A program made the translations under genes and the position numbers. Source: Edaphochlamys debaryana (lineage: Eukaryota; Chlorophyta; Chlorophyceae; Chlamydomonadales). From it: DNA of 64,000 bases. The stretch covers positions 186,001 through 250,000 of the forward strand of contig JAEHOE010000051.1 in the NCBI GenBank assembly GCA_016858145.1. Reading direction: 5' to 3'. Below the pieces are notes generated by a model, which worked only from the letters and a program-made list of their open reading frames with translations, had not been told where the DNA came from and made no database searches. Positions 11,198 to 22,351 of the stretch are shown here, piece by piece (positions within the stretch are counted from its first letter, which is position 1; every line of letters starts with the position of its first letter).

Positions 11198-13170
11198 GGC
11201 GGGCGCCTGGGGGGGGGGCAGAAAGGGGGGTAAGGCGTGGGGTTTGAGGGGGAGACGGGGAAGACGGGGAGGTGTGTGCGGGCAAGGTGGTTAGGGGAAG
11301 GCGGGTGCTGTGGGGAAGAAACTGAGGAGCTTGAAGGCTGCCCCGTTGCGGTCCGCTGGGAGTGGGCGTGGGCGGAGGCGCGCTGTGGCCCAACGCGCAC
11401 AGGCCCAGCTGAAGGTGCTCGGGGGAGTGGTCGGGTGCACGCGGGGCCTTGGGGCACTGGTGTCACGTCAATGGTTGGACATCACTGAGATCTAACTTCC
11501 CTATCCCGCGGCAACCCTGCACGCGGCCAAGGCAGAGCGATACGCGCATGCGCATTCTTCTTTGCGCAAAGGCTCAAGTCGTGGGCGTGCTAGGTGTCCG
11601 GATGCCTAGAAGCAAGCCTACTGGAGCTTGCGGTAAGGGCGAGCAGCTGTGCGCGCCGATCCAGCCCTCCGCGCCATGGCCTGGCCCTGGCATGCTTCGA
11701 CAACGCCAAGCGCAAACCCGGGTAGGTCCAGCTCAGGTGTCGCCCTCACCCACCAGAATGCTTGCAGGGGCGAGAGCTGCGCTGAAAACGTGAGGCCGCT
11801 AAGAACAGGCCGAGCGAGCAGTTTCAGAAGCGATTTGCGTAGCTCGCCAAGCTCGGACCTCTAGCTGGACCACAAGAGGGACTCTTATGTGAGCTCGCAG
11901 CCTGACAGAATGAGCATTGGTAGCTTGGGCTCGGCAGACAAGCTGCCGCGAACGGTTGGGCCCGAACAAGATGGCAGGGAGCAGGGGAGAGGAGGGAGGC
12001 ACCAGAGCGGGAGCACTTTGTGTCGTGTAACTGTGTGCATCCAGAGAGGCTTGATCTGCAGAGATTGGGGGGGCCTGGAGATGGGAGGCAGGCCAAGACA
12101 GGTCGGGACAGGGGATCCTCTGGTCCCCTGGACATCAGACGGCGTGCAGGGTCAGGTGGCAGCGCAGGGGCTACACCTGGGGCACTCTGCTGACCAAGTT
12201 ACGAAGCCAGCTGTCCTCGTCCTCCTTGAACGGTACGGCAAACTGCTCTCCTGCACCCGCTCTTGCTTGGCCCTCAAGCGCCCACGCCTGCCGCGTTAAG
12301 CCTTTCGTCCAGCAATACCCGGCAGCCCCAGCGTGAGTCCCCCAGCCCTCCACCCTCAAACCCGCTGCATGGAGAGCAGGGCGGGTGGACAAGAGAGCGC
12401 AGGCACAACCGCTGTTACACGGCTTTTCCAGCCCTATCCTCGGATACAGGAGCTGCCCGGACTCAGCCGCCCACTGCACCTGCGCACTGACCCTCTAACT
12501 CAGCCGTGCAAAATCCCGCCGGCCGCAGCCCGCAAAAACCCACAGCCGCGAGCGGCGGAGGAGAGCAACGCAGCGCAGGGAGTCATAGAGCGCTGCCACT
12601 GCCGTTCCGATTCATTCGCTGCCCATGACCCACATCGCTCCCTGCTTACGCAAACGCCACCAACAAGAAACGCATCAGCGCTTTGCCACACCCTGCAGTC
12701 GGTTGCTAAGGCCTTCCCGGCCTTGCACTGCAGCTCCCACCACCCATGCTCACAGCCGCCCCTTAGGCCTCCTGCTCCGTCGGCTCCACTCCTCAAGGCT
12801 TCGAGCTTCCACGAGAGAAGCGTCTCCGCCTCCCCGGCTCCGCCCTAAGCCGCCGGCCCCCCCGGCGCCGCCGCTTGCCGTCGCGGGACCACGCACTGGG
12901 ATCACCGCCTGTGGCCGCTTGCGTCCGCCAGGCCCTCGCCACACATTTCTGCGCACATCAAGGGGAGAAGGCTCAGTTGCAGGGAGGGCGTAGCTGCAAG
13001 GATTGCCATGGGGTGTCAAGGACAGGCGAGCGCAGCACACGAAAGGAATTGGCCAGCACGCCGCGTGCCACTCTCTTGGGCCCCTCGCCCCCCCCCCCCC
13101 GACCCGACCCCAACAATCAGCTCCTCACCTCGCACAACGCCAGTATGCCTCCTCGCTTCCAGTCAGCAGT
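11198..13170. other. Intergenic region between the CDPK-like gene and the 69-aa gene
   Basis: About 2 kb. It holds the promoter side of the CDPK-like gene and, at the far end, the probable 3' UTR of the next gene. ORFs of 60-170 codons occur in several frames, but none has a recognisable domain or a credible exon structure. Confidence 0.5.
12417..12421 (-). terminator. Possible polyadenylation signal TGTAA for the 69-aa gene
   Basis: TTACA on the plus strand, i.e. TGTAA on the minus strand, about 750 bases after the stop codon at 13171. TGTAA is the usual signal in volvocine algae. A pentamer can occur by chance, so this is tentative. Confidence 0.35.
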
Positions 13171-13764
13171 TTACTGCTTGTCAGCGGGCTTGGCGGTCAC
13201 CTTGTACTCAGCCGGGGGCGTGGGGAGCGGCTCGTACTTGGCCGGTCCGTGGCGCTTGTCCGACTGGTTGTACTGTAGAACATGAACAACGCACACAGGG
13301 TCAGTTCCCAGGCCCGCGTGCACACTGGCCGTAGGGAGGCATCCGCCCGGCCCTCGACCACCACCGGCTGTGCCCTGCCCCTCCAGGCAGGCTACGCAAA
13401 AGCGCCTAGGCTGTCGGCTGCTTTCACATAGGCGAGGCTGGAGGTCTGGTCTGGTATCCGGCCCGCGAGAACCGGCGTCGACCACAATTTCCCTCCTTGG
13501 TAATAAGCTTTGCTCCAGGCCCAGCTTGCTGCAGTATGTGCTCAATAAGCGGCTGACATGGCGGTACAGTCGCGGCTGGTGGCCTTGCACCCCTAGCAGG
13601 CGACGGCCTTCTGGCTTGCCGGCTTGGACCACGCCCACATCGCGTTACCGGCGCACCTTGATGGGCCGGAGCTTCCTGGCCTTAAGGGCGCCCTTGAACT
13701 TGGGCTGGGACGCAGCGACCGTCACATTGCGCTGAGGCACAGCAGGAGCACGGAGGGCGAACAT
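13171..13764 (-). CDS. Small basic protein of 69 aa, function unknown
   Basis: Two exons, 13657-13764 and 13171-13272, joined in phase 0 across a 384-bp intron with donor AAG|GTGCGC and acceptor TTCTACAG. The protein starts [20 protein letters not shown] and ends in a Lys/Pro-rich tail ([15 protein letters not shown]). The N-terminus, with Ala, Arg, Ser and Val and no acidic residue in the first 30, could be a chloroplast or mitochondrial targeting peptide. There is no membrane segment and no known domain. The clean exon junction and conserved-looking tail argue for a real gene, perhaps a small organellar complex subunit, but I do not recognise it. Confidence 0.6.
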
Positions 13765-14299
13765 GGCTGCTGGCTAGGCAAATGCAACAACAAACGAGGT
13801 GGACGTCGAGTCGAGTGGAAGTGGGCAGAGCGAGCGAGTGGGCAAGAAGAGCCTTGCGCGCATGCGGCGGCCGTGGCCGACCTCGATGCCGAGCCTGCAC
13901 CACAGCGCCTCGCCCGCTGCACCACAGCGCGCATAAAACTGAATACACAATCCCAATTGCTTGAGCTCGGGGGTCACTGTGCACCTGGGCGATTGACCGT
14001 GGGTTGGGGTGGCACGCGTCCTGGCACGCGATAGTCGGGCTGCCCTCCGCCCTTGCCCCCACCGCCGGCCCTCTCGCCTCGCAACCTGCCTACCTCAGTT
14101 CCCTACGCGGGGCCGCGGAGCAACAAGCAGTTAACATCCCACCTTACCTGACGTCATCCCCAGTGCCTTGAAAGGCGTGCACGTTGTCCACCCCCTCCTG
14201 GGTTAATGGGGCATTGGGGGTCAACGGGGCAACGTGCACCTTGCCGGGTCCGGCCCCCCCCTGGCCCCGGCTCATGGGTGTCCAGGACCCCGTGTGCTC
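13765..14299. other. Upstream region of the 69-aa gene and left flank of the LINE
   Basis: About 530 bases without a supported gene. The promoter of the 69-aa gene should be here. Bases 14142-14299 may be old LINE sequence, because the inserted element at 14306-14715 and its duplicated TTCTAG target place LINE sequence on its right side. Confidence 0.4.
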
Positions 14300-14305
14300 T
14301 TCTAG

Positions 14306-14715
14306 GCAGGGTTGCATAATACGGCAGCCCCCGGGGCCAATACGCGTATTAATACGCAATACGGCCCCCTCCTCGCTAATACGGCTTAATACGGCTCTAA
14401 TACGGCGGCGCCCAGCCGTATGTAAACGGCAGCGTACGGCAGCCCATACTGCCGCCTTGTGCACGAGCGAATGCGCTCCGCGTTCACGTAGAAGTGCAGG
14501 GAACGCGTAGGACATCGGCTACGGCGGAACGGACGGCTGAGCTGCCGACCGACGCCCCCCAGCACCCCAGCACCCCCCCCCCCCCGCCGCCGGCCCCCGG
14601 CTGCCCGGCCGGTGCCCCCGCGCCGCATGCCGTACTAATACGGCAGCGAGAGGCCGTATCCGTATTAAGACGTCTCCGTATCAGTACGGGGACTGATACG
14701 TATTGGCAACCCTGC
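14306..14715. mobile_element. 410-bp inverted-repeat element (MITE-like) with 6-bp target duplication
   Basis: The left end GCAGGGTTGCATAATACG and the right end CGTATTGGCAACCCTGC form inverted repeats. Both flanks carry TTCTAG (14300-14305 and 14716-14721), a clear target-site duplication. The interior is rich in TAATACGG and its complement at both ends, plus a C-run near 14573. There is no coding capacity. It sits against, or within, the 5' side of the LINE. Confidence 0.8.
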
Positions 14716-14722
14716 TTCTAGG

Positions 14723-17700
14723 CTCCAGCTCCATCCTCGAGAGACCGCACGCCTTGGCCCAACCCGCACGCTCCGTAGCCCCAGTCTGTCAGCCACGAGC
14801 ACCCACCTCCTAGCAGCCGACTTCAACTTCGTCCCCAACCCCGCCCTGGACAGCATCTCGGCGCATGGGCGCCCCGACGATGCCGCCACCACAGCAACTT
14901 TCTCCACCTTCTGCCCAGGCCTCGTTGACGTCTATCGTGCCCTTCACCCCGAGCAGCGCGCATACACGTTCACCAACGGCGCCAGCGCCGCCCGCCTCGA
15001 CCGCCTTCTCGCCTCCAGTCCCCTGGCGGCCCACGTGCCCACCTGCCGCGTGGAGTCAGGCCGCCCCTCTGACCACCGGCTGGTTTCCATCTACATCAAC
15101 CCCCTTGATACGGCACGGCCCCCCGGGCGGGGCCTCCCAAGAGCCCGCCTCCACTTCTTGGATCACCCCGACCTGCGAGACCAGTTTGGCGACTGGCTTA
15201 TACAAGCGAGTGCCGCACGCCCAACCACGCCCGCCGAGTGCCTGCAGTGGTGGACCCGCTTCAAGCGCTCCCTCCTCATCAGCTGCAACCGACTCAACCG
15301 TATGGCCCGCCAGCGCCGCCTGCAGGCAACTGCAGAAGCAGAGGCGGCTGCCCAAGCAGAAGCCGCAGCATTTGCAGCCGTAGCAGCGGGCGACCTCAGC
15401 ACCGCGTCAGCAGCGGCCGCCGCGCGCGCAGCTGCCGCCGCCGCCAGCCTCCGCGCCGCAGCACCATGGGCCCGCCGCGCACGTCAAGCCTGGCTCCGGA
15501 CTGGGGAGCGCCCCTGCCCAGCCATCACACGACTAATCCGCCCCGTCTCAGGTGGCTGCGTCATACGACAGCTTCAGCGCCCTGACGGGTCCCAGGCAAC
15601 CAATCCCGAAGAGTTACCTGAGGTGATGGCAGAGTTCTGGAGCAGAGTCAGCACAGCCGCAGCTGCCGACCCAGAAGCCCGCGCACAGATCTTACACGCC
15701 CTACGTGCAGCCGGCAACCGCTGCCCGCCGAGCCGTGTAGCCGAGATGGGGGCAGCGGAGGTTCTGGCAAAGGAGGTAGCCACAGCTATTGCCGGCGCCC
15801 GGCCCGGAACTGCCCCCGGCGCAGATGGCATCCCCATGGATCTCTACAAGGCGTACGCAGCACAGCTAACCCCTATCCTCGTTGACGTCTTCACCGCCAT
15901 TGGGACCACCGAGTCGACCCCAGCAGGCTTTCTGGACGCAGTGATCTCGTGCTCTCACAAGGGCGGGGACCCAGCTGTCGCCGCCATGTACCGCCCAATC
16001 GCCCTCCTGGACACGGACTACCGCCTCCTTGCCCGCGTCCTCGCCCGCCGCCTCCTCCCCGCCTTCGTGGAGGCCATTGACAACGAGCAGACCGCCTTCC
16101 TCACCCTTCGCCTCATCTCCGACAACATCCTCCTCATGCAGCTGCTCGCTGAGTCCTTGCGCAAATCAGGCGAGTCGGGCCTCATAGCCTTCCTCGACTT
16201 CCACAAAGCGTACGACACCGTGGACAGGCCGTTCCTCCTCGCCTGCCTGGATGCTCTGGGGGTTGGCGATGGCTTTCTTAGATGGGTCAGACTGATCTAC
16301 ACGGGCACCAGATCGGCTGCCTTGGTCAACGGTCAGCTTTCCAGCTATAAGGCAGTTACAGCTGGGGTACGACAGGGCTGCCCGCTGGCCCCCCTTCTCT
16401 ACCTGGCCCCCGGACAAGCCCTGCTCTCCTTCCTCAAGCGACTTGAACTGGGGTTCGCCCTAGCCAACACGCGCCTCACAGCCAGCCAGTATGCAGATGA
16501 CTACGGACAGATCCTGCGATCCACCGCCCTCGTCTCCGCCCTGATGAGCGCCATGGACACCTTCGCAGCAGCGTCAGGCCAACGCCTCAACGTGGGAAAG
16601 TGCGAGCTCCTCCGCATCGGCACGCCGCCGCCCCCGGCCCTCCAGCAGCATCCCCCCCCCGGACCCCAGGCTGCGGAGCAGGTTGCCGGCCTCCACCTCG
16701 CCGCCTCTGCACGCACCCTTGGCGTCACGTTCTCCACACAACCAACGGCGGCCACTCCCCTCCCTCCCCCCCTGCTGGACAAGTTCCTCAGCCGCCTGAC
16801 TCTGATCGCGAGGATGGGCCTCTCAGCCTTCGGCGTTGCCTCATGCCTGTCCGCCTACGGCCTGGGCACCCTCCTCTACCACTGCCAGCACAACGGCCTA
16901 CCCCCTCGTACGGCGACAGAGCACCTAGTGGGCACGGTGGCGGCCCTGACCGACCGCAACATGACGCCTGCTCGATACAGGGACAACCCCAACGCACTGC
17001 CCGCAGGAGCACCCACGAGCTGCATGTACCTCTCCCCGGCAGTTGGCGGCTTTGGCCTGCTCCCCCTCGTCGAGCACACTGGCGCCAGGCACGCGAGTGC
17101 GGCAGTCCGTGGCATTCTGGGCGCCTGCGGCCTCCTCCGCTACCGCCCGCCGTGGACCGCGCCGCTCGTCTCCCTGCTCCGCTCAACCCACCCAGCAGCA
17201 CACCCGCTCTGCCTCCTGACAATGCGGCGCCCGACCTCGTCGATCGGTCTCCGCATCTTGGGGGCCACAGTCCAACGCGCAACCTCACCAGCACTGGTGC
17301 GCGTGGCAGGCGCGCTAGCGCTGCTGCCCCGGGCCCAAGTGATTGCTCCCATGCCAGCCGGAGCCTGGGTCTACAATGCACCGCTTTGGGGCAACCCAGC
17401 CCTGCCCGCGGGGAACATCGACAACAACGCCCCAAGCTGGGGCCTCGAAGGCGAGTTCACAGATCTGTTCGCGGTTCCGGGACTGCGGACAGTAGGCACG
17501 GCAGTCCGCTGCCTAGATGAGCTTGAGCGCATCCGAGGGATGCACGGGCTGGAGGGCAGCATAGGCCGGGCTCTCGCACGGGCGAGGGCCCAGATCAACA
17601 GGTCATATACCGAAAGGGTAGTACAGAGCATTCTGGGCACGCAGGTGGGAGCGCTCCCGCAAGCACTCCGCAATGGACTAGACATGGGACAGCGCCTGGG

Positions 17701-18534
17701 CGCGCTTATTAGCCGGCTCCCGGCCGGGTGGGCCGAAGCAGCACGGGGGTGGACGATCAGGCGGCCGCCCCAGGGGAAGAAGAGGCTTGGGCGAACATTG
17801 CCAGGGGCATAGGCTGGGAGGACGTCAGCTTGGCAAAGATGACAGTTAGCCTGGCCACGCACTTGCAATTGGGACCGGCTCGGGTTAAGCTAGCACGGAA
17901 GCATGCACTTTACATTCAGGAGGCGTACGGCACAGACACGGCATCAGCAGAAGCAGTGGCAAGTCTGAAAGCGGTTTGGCCGAGGTTGTGGGGCATTAAG
18001 TGGGATCCGGGCAATAAAGAGCCCTTGTGGAGGCTGGCGATGGATGGCTTCCCGGGATTTGGCATGCACCGGAGCCAGTTAGGAACTGAGAACGTGGCGA
18101 GGTGTCCGTGTGGGCGGGCCATGGAGCAAGGCGATCGGCTCCACCATTTCTGGTATTGTCCAGCCGCTGTGGCTGTTCGTATGCGCCTCAGTCATGGTAT
18201 TGGCAGGGCGGTGAAACGACACGAGGTGTGGCTTGCTGTGCCCCCAGAGGGCACCGGGATTCATGCGCGAGTGTGGGACGTGGTGTGTCTGGCCGCGATA
18301 TGCGCGATGGACCGGGCCAGAAGGTACAAGTATGCGCACAGGGACGCTCAGGACCACTCCTTGATGATGGCACAGGCTTTAGCAGTAGCACGAGGCGAGT
18401 TTGAGGGCCGTTTGCAGTGTTTTGCGGAGGTTGGGCTCACGCACAGGGGCTGGGATGAGGTCCCAACCGACCACCCTTTCCTAGCGGCCAGGGCGGACGG
18501 ATCAGTGCAGTATGCAGGCCCGGACGCCCCTTGA
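14723..18534 (+). mobile_element. LINE retrotransposon coding region (endonuclease remnant, reverse transcriptase, zinc motif), frameshifted
   Basis: An open frame from about 14723 to 17812 begins inside an APE-type endonuclease: HLLAADFNF, then FTNGASAARLDRLLAS, then SDHRLVSI. It continues into a reverse transcriptase with GTAPGADGIP, IAFLDFHKAYDTVD, VRQGCPLAPLLY and the catalytic QYADDYGQIL (YADD codons at 16490-16501). The frame ends at 17812. The reading continues in another frame from about 17755 to 18534 (EEEAWANIARGIGWED onward), so a frameshift lies between about 17755 and 17785. The final part carries CPCGRAMEQGDRLHHFWYCP, a Cys/His motif like that after the RT of plant and algal L1-type LINEs. 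The 5' part of the endonuclease is missing or decayed, so the copy is probably inactive. Confidence 0.9.
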
Positions 18535-18551
18535 TGGAGGCGGGGCACACC

Positions 18552-18745
18552 CTGCGGCGCATAACAAACGGGAGGGAGCCGCAGGGGGGGGGGGGGTTTC
18601 GCCCGGCGGCGCATAACAAACGGGAGGGAGCCGCAGGGCAGGGGCGGGGACCGGGTGAGCTACACGTGGCGTTTGATGGGATGTGCACCTTGCGGAAAGG
18701 GGACATAGTCCTCTGCGGCGCATAACAAACGGGAGGGAGCCGCAG
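18552..18745 (+). repeat. Three near-identical hairpins behind the LINE ORF
   Basis: A 33-base unit occurs at 18552-18584, 18604-18636 and 18713-18745. Each begins CTGCGGC (CGGCGGC in the second) and ends GCCGCAG, so it folds into a stem around a loop containing ATAACAAACGGGAGG. The first starts 18 bases after the stop codon. They lie in the LINE 3' UTR and may mark the RNA for its reverse transcriptase. Confidence 0.85.
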
Positions 18746-20084
18746 AGTGGGAGTGAATGTGGGGTCGGGAGAGCCAGGATCGAGAGGTGTACGGCCAACA
18801 GTGTGAGCACATGATGAACGGTGAACGGTTACTGGTAGGAGGCGCGGCCGAGGAGGGGCCATCGATACACGCTGAGCATGGTCATTGCGTGCCAAGGACT
18901 AAGGTGGGACCTGAGTGTGGTCAGTGCAAGTTATGACAGGGACTTGCGTTCTGGCTTGCAGGGGGCAAGCCCGTGAGGTGGGTCGCTTGGCCCCAGCGTT
19001 CAGCGCTGTGACCCCAGGGGGGTCCTTCATTGTAAACACCGAGGACTGGCCCCCGGCGCTTGCCAGGGCGGTGACTACCACTCGTAGTACGTAGTACGAG
19101 GGAACCCGTTGACGAGGGCACTCTGCTCGGCAGCTGGACGCCGTAAGCCCACTGGGCCCCTGTGCGGCAGCGCTACAGAGGGAAGCGGGCGCAGATGTCC
19201 GCAGGCCGGAGATGGCAACAGTGCTGGCCCCCGCTTCACGGCCCCAAGCCGATGGCTTTGGACAAGAGTCTCTCCTGCGGGCTCTGCTGAGCGTACTTCG
19301 CGTGTGGACAGCTCAAGGACCCGCCCCTTACGCGGGGTGTCCCCTCTGCGACTGCCGCCAAGGCCCCCATGCCTATCCGCTCTTTGGCGCGGTCTCGCCC
19401 GTCAGCTCCAGATTTATGCCACCCCCCCCCCCCAAACGCCCTGCCCACAGTACCCCTCCCGGAATCCCACAACTCGCTGGAATTCCGTAAGGGAATGGGA
19501 GAAGCTGGGAGAAGCACAAGTGGAACGGAAGGGGCGAGGAGGGCAAGGAGGGGCAAGGGGACCGGACGCGTGGGCGTGCACGTGGGTGAAGGCCAGTGAA
19601 GGCAATAGGAGCTGGCATGGAGGGGCAGGGAAGGGGAGCGGGCGTGGGGAGGGGGCAGCGATGATACCCCCGGGAGTGGGCTGGAGCGGCTGGAGGAAGG
19701 GGTGTGTGTGTGTGTGTGTGGAGCGGGCGGAGGGCACCGCGAGGGGTGCGTGAGGAATTGGGGTTGGTAGCCTGCAAGACCTCTCTCTGCTTCTGCAAAC
19801 GTTCTAACACGGAGCGCCTGAGTCGCGGCCGATCGGCATGGTGGTTCACAGCACGGCCAGCACAGAATGATGGGCCGGCGCGCCAAGGCGCGCGCAAGCT
19901 CACCCCGGTCCCTCACAGTTACTGTACACGCAACATACGCTCAGCGAGCACGTTTACTGGCTTGCCGCGCTTCGAGCGGCACGCAGAATTGTTACGAGGT
20001 TCAAACTCTGCCGCTATTTGGGCTTCCCAGAGCGTTTCCACAGCATAGGAGCGGCATCGAGTCGGTAGCAGCGGTCCTCGTGCA
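18746..20084. other. LINE 3' tail and upstream region of the GRF/CCHC gene
   Basis: The LINE 3' end probably falls before about 19100 but no poly-A or target duplication was identified. A near-palindrome, CTCGTAGTACGTAGTACGAG, lies at about 19081-19100. Bases 19100-20084 show only shadow ORFs and a GT-run near 19703-19717. This stretch should include the promoter of the next gene. Confidence 0.45.
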
Positions 20085-22320
20085 ATGGCAGCGCCGTGGT
20101 GGGACGACGACGTTGGGGCGCAAGACGTCGGAAAGCCCACGGACGCTCCTGAGGACGACGACTTCGACCAGATCGACTATGTGAAGAAGTAAGAGGGACA
20201 GCTGCGGAAGGGATAGCGTGGCGCCGCTCGTTCCGGGGCTCAAGCTCAGTTGAACCTGCATCGCAGGCCTGCAGCGCCTGCCGCGGCGAAGAATCCCTAT
20301 GTGCCAGATGGTGAGCTTGGCCGTGAGCTCTGGACGGGGTGCTAGCGGGCCGAGGGGCTCAGCTGTCGCGGACTGCGAGACGACTCGGCGGTCGTGCCGA
20401 TGCCCTACCTCCACTCCGCCTCCCGTCCTGCCGTCGCCTAGCGGCGGTGACCTCTTCCTAGCAGCACCGCAACCCTCCACTCCTTCCGTCCGCCTCCCAC
20501 AGGTACTGTGTCTGGAAGCAAGCGCAGCCGCGGTCCCGACGGCCCGCAGCACCACGTCGACCCTGCCTCGGCCATTCGCGACACGCACGACCAGTACACC
20601 CCGGGCCCCTACGGCGACTCCACCGCCCCCGGCGCTAAGCGCACGCAGTACGACGACGGCGGTTACGGTGCCTACGTGGATCCCGCCGGCGGGCCCGGGC
20701 CCGCGGCCGAGGAAGGCGGCGGGGCCGTGGCGCCGGCGGCGGTGTGTTTCTGCAACGAGCCCTGCATCCGACGCGTGTCCAACACGGGCAAGAACCCCGG
20801 CCGTGGCTTCTACAAGTGTCCCAAGCCCCAGGGCGAGCAGTGCAAATACTTCAAGTGGTGAGAGCGTGGGGCGTGGGGCGCTGGCTTACGCTTCCGGGGC
20901 TGGGGTGGAGGTGCTCGCTGGGGCGGACCGTGCTGGAAGCGGCGGCGGGAGAGGGGCTGAAGAATCAAGGGGATGTGGGTCGGGGCCGGGTTGTGAGCCA
21001 GGCGGCGGCCGACCCACATCAGCGCTTGGCTCGAAGCAACGAGTGCTCAGCGCTATCATGGCTGGTCCCGGATGCTGGTGTGCTGGTTCCGGTTTCCTCG
21101 AACACGCTCGCAATCTCACGTCGCATCCCGCGTACTGCCTGCAGGGAGGACGAGCTAGGGGCCGGTCCTGCTGGCGGCGGCGGTGCGGGTGGCGGCGCGT
21201 ACGGCGGCGGCAACCCGTACGCCGGTAACCCGTACGGCGGCGGCGCCGGTGCCGACGGGGCCAACCCTTACGCCCCCAACCCCTACGCACAGAACAGCCA
21301 AGCCAGCGAGGTGGGGAGCACGATGGGCAACGCCTACAGGGCCAACGGTGGCGGCGGCGCTTACGGTGGTGGCGGCGGCGGCGCCTACGGTGGCAGCGGC
21401 GGCCCTGCCCCCAGCGGCGTGGGCGGCGGCGCCGGCGCCGGCGTTGGCGGCGGCGCCGGCGGTCCGGATGCCGAGGGCTTCGTCAAGTGCGGCTGCGGTA
21501 TTGACTGCCCCGTCAAGACCTCCAACAGCGCCAACAACCCGGGCCGCGAGTTCTTCGCCTGCCCCAAGCCGCGGGACGTGAGTGCTGCGGGCGACGGCGG
21601 GGGCGGCGGGTGGGCTGCCAATGTGGGCTTGGCAGCGGGGGTGGGCTGGCCAATGCGGACCGGGCCAGGGCCTGCAAACGCAGGGTTGTGTAGCTACCAA
21701 CGTCACGGGGGCAACTGGAAGTCCACTGAGACGAACGAGCGCACCGCTAAGCTCACTGCCCCCCCCCCCCCTCGCCGCTGCCCCCGCAGGACGCCACCCG
21801 CTGCCGCTTCTTCCAATGGGCGGACGAGGTGGGCAAGGTACCCACGCCTGGCGGCGGAGGCGGCGGCTACGGAGCCGGCGGCGGTGGCGGGGGTGCGGCC
21901 GGCGGTGCTCCGTGCTACCTGTGCCAGCAGCCCGGTGGGTGGAGGGGCAGGGGAGCGCTGGGCGGTGGGGTGGGGGCGGTGGAAGTTCTGGCTAGCAGTC
22001 GCCAGCACCCCTGGGTCTCGTGCAGTGTGCCGGGGGCAGGGGGCAGGGGGAGCCCTGTGGCACTCATCGTCTCCTTTCTGCCATTCCGGCGCGTTTGGGA
22101 GGCAAGCTGGGGTGAGGACTGGCTGAGCTCAAGCAGTCAGTTTGTTCTGCCGGGACAGCTGTGGGTAGCAGCACAGCCCTCGGAGGCATGCTGCTGGCTG
22201 CGAACTTCTGTGTCCAGGGACGGGCCTCCGCGACTGCTCCTCTGGTTCTGACTCATACCTGACGTGGCGTCCCGTGTTGTACGGCAGGTCACTGGGCCCG
22301 GGACTGCCCCACCAAGGCCA

Positions 22321-22351
<31 letters not shown>

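Noticed and set aside
16600..17520. 306-codon ORF overlapping the LINE in another frame, and antisense ORFs of 60-215 codons
   Set aside because: They are GC-rich shadows of the reverse transcriptase frame. They carry no motif of their own.
17755..17812. Programmed frameshift in the LINE
   Set aside because: The frame change could be programmed, but no slippery heptamer with a following structure is evident and the copy is decayed elsewhere (5' end). A plain mutation is simpler.
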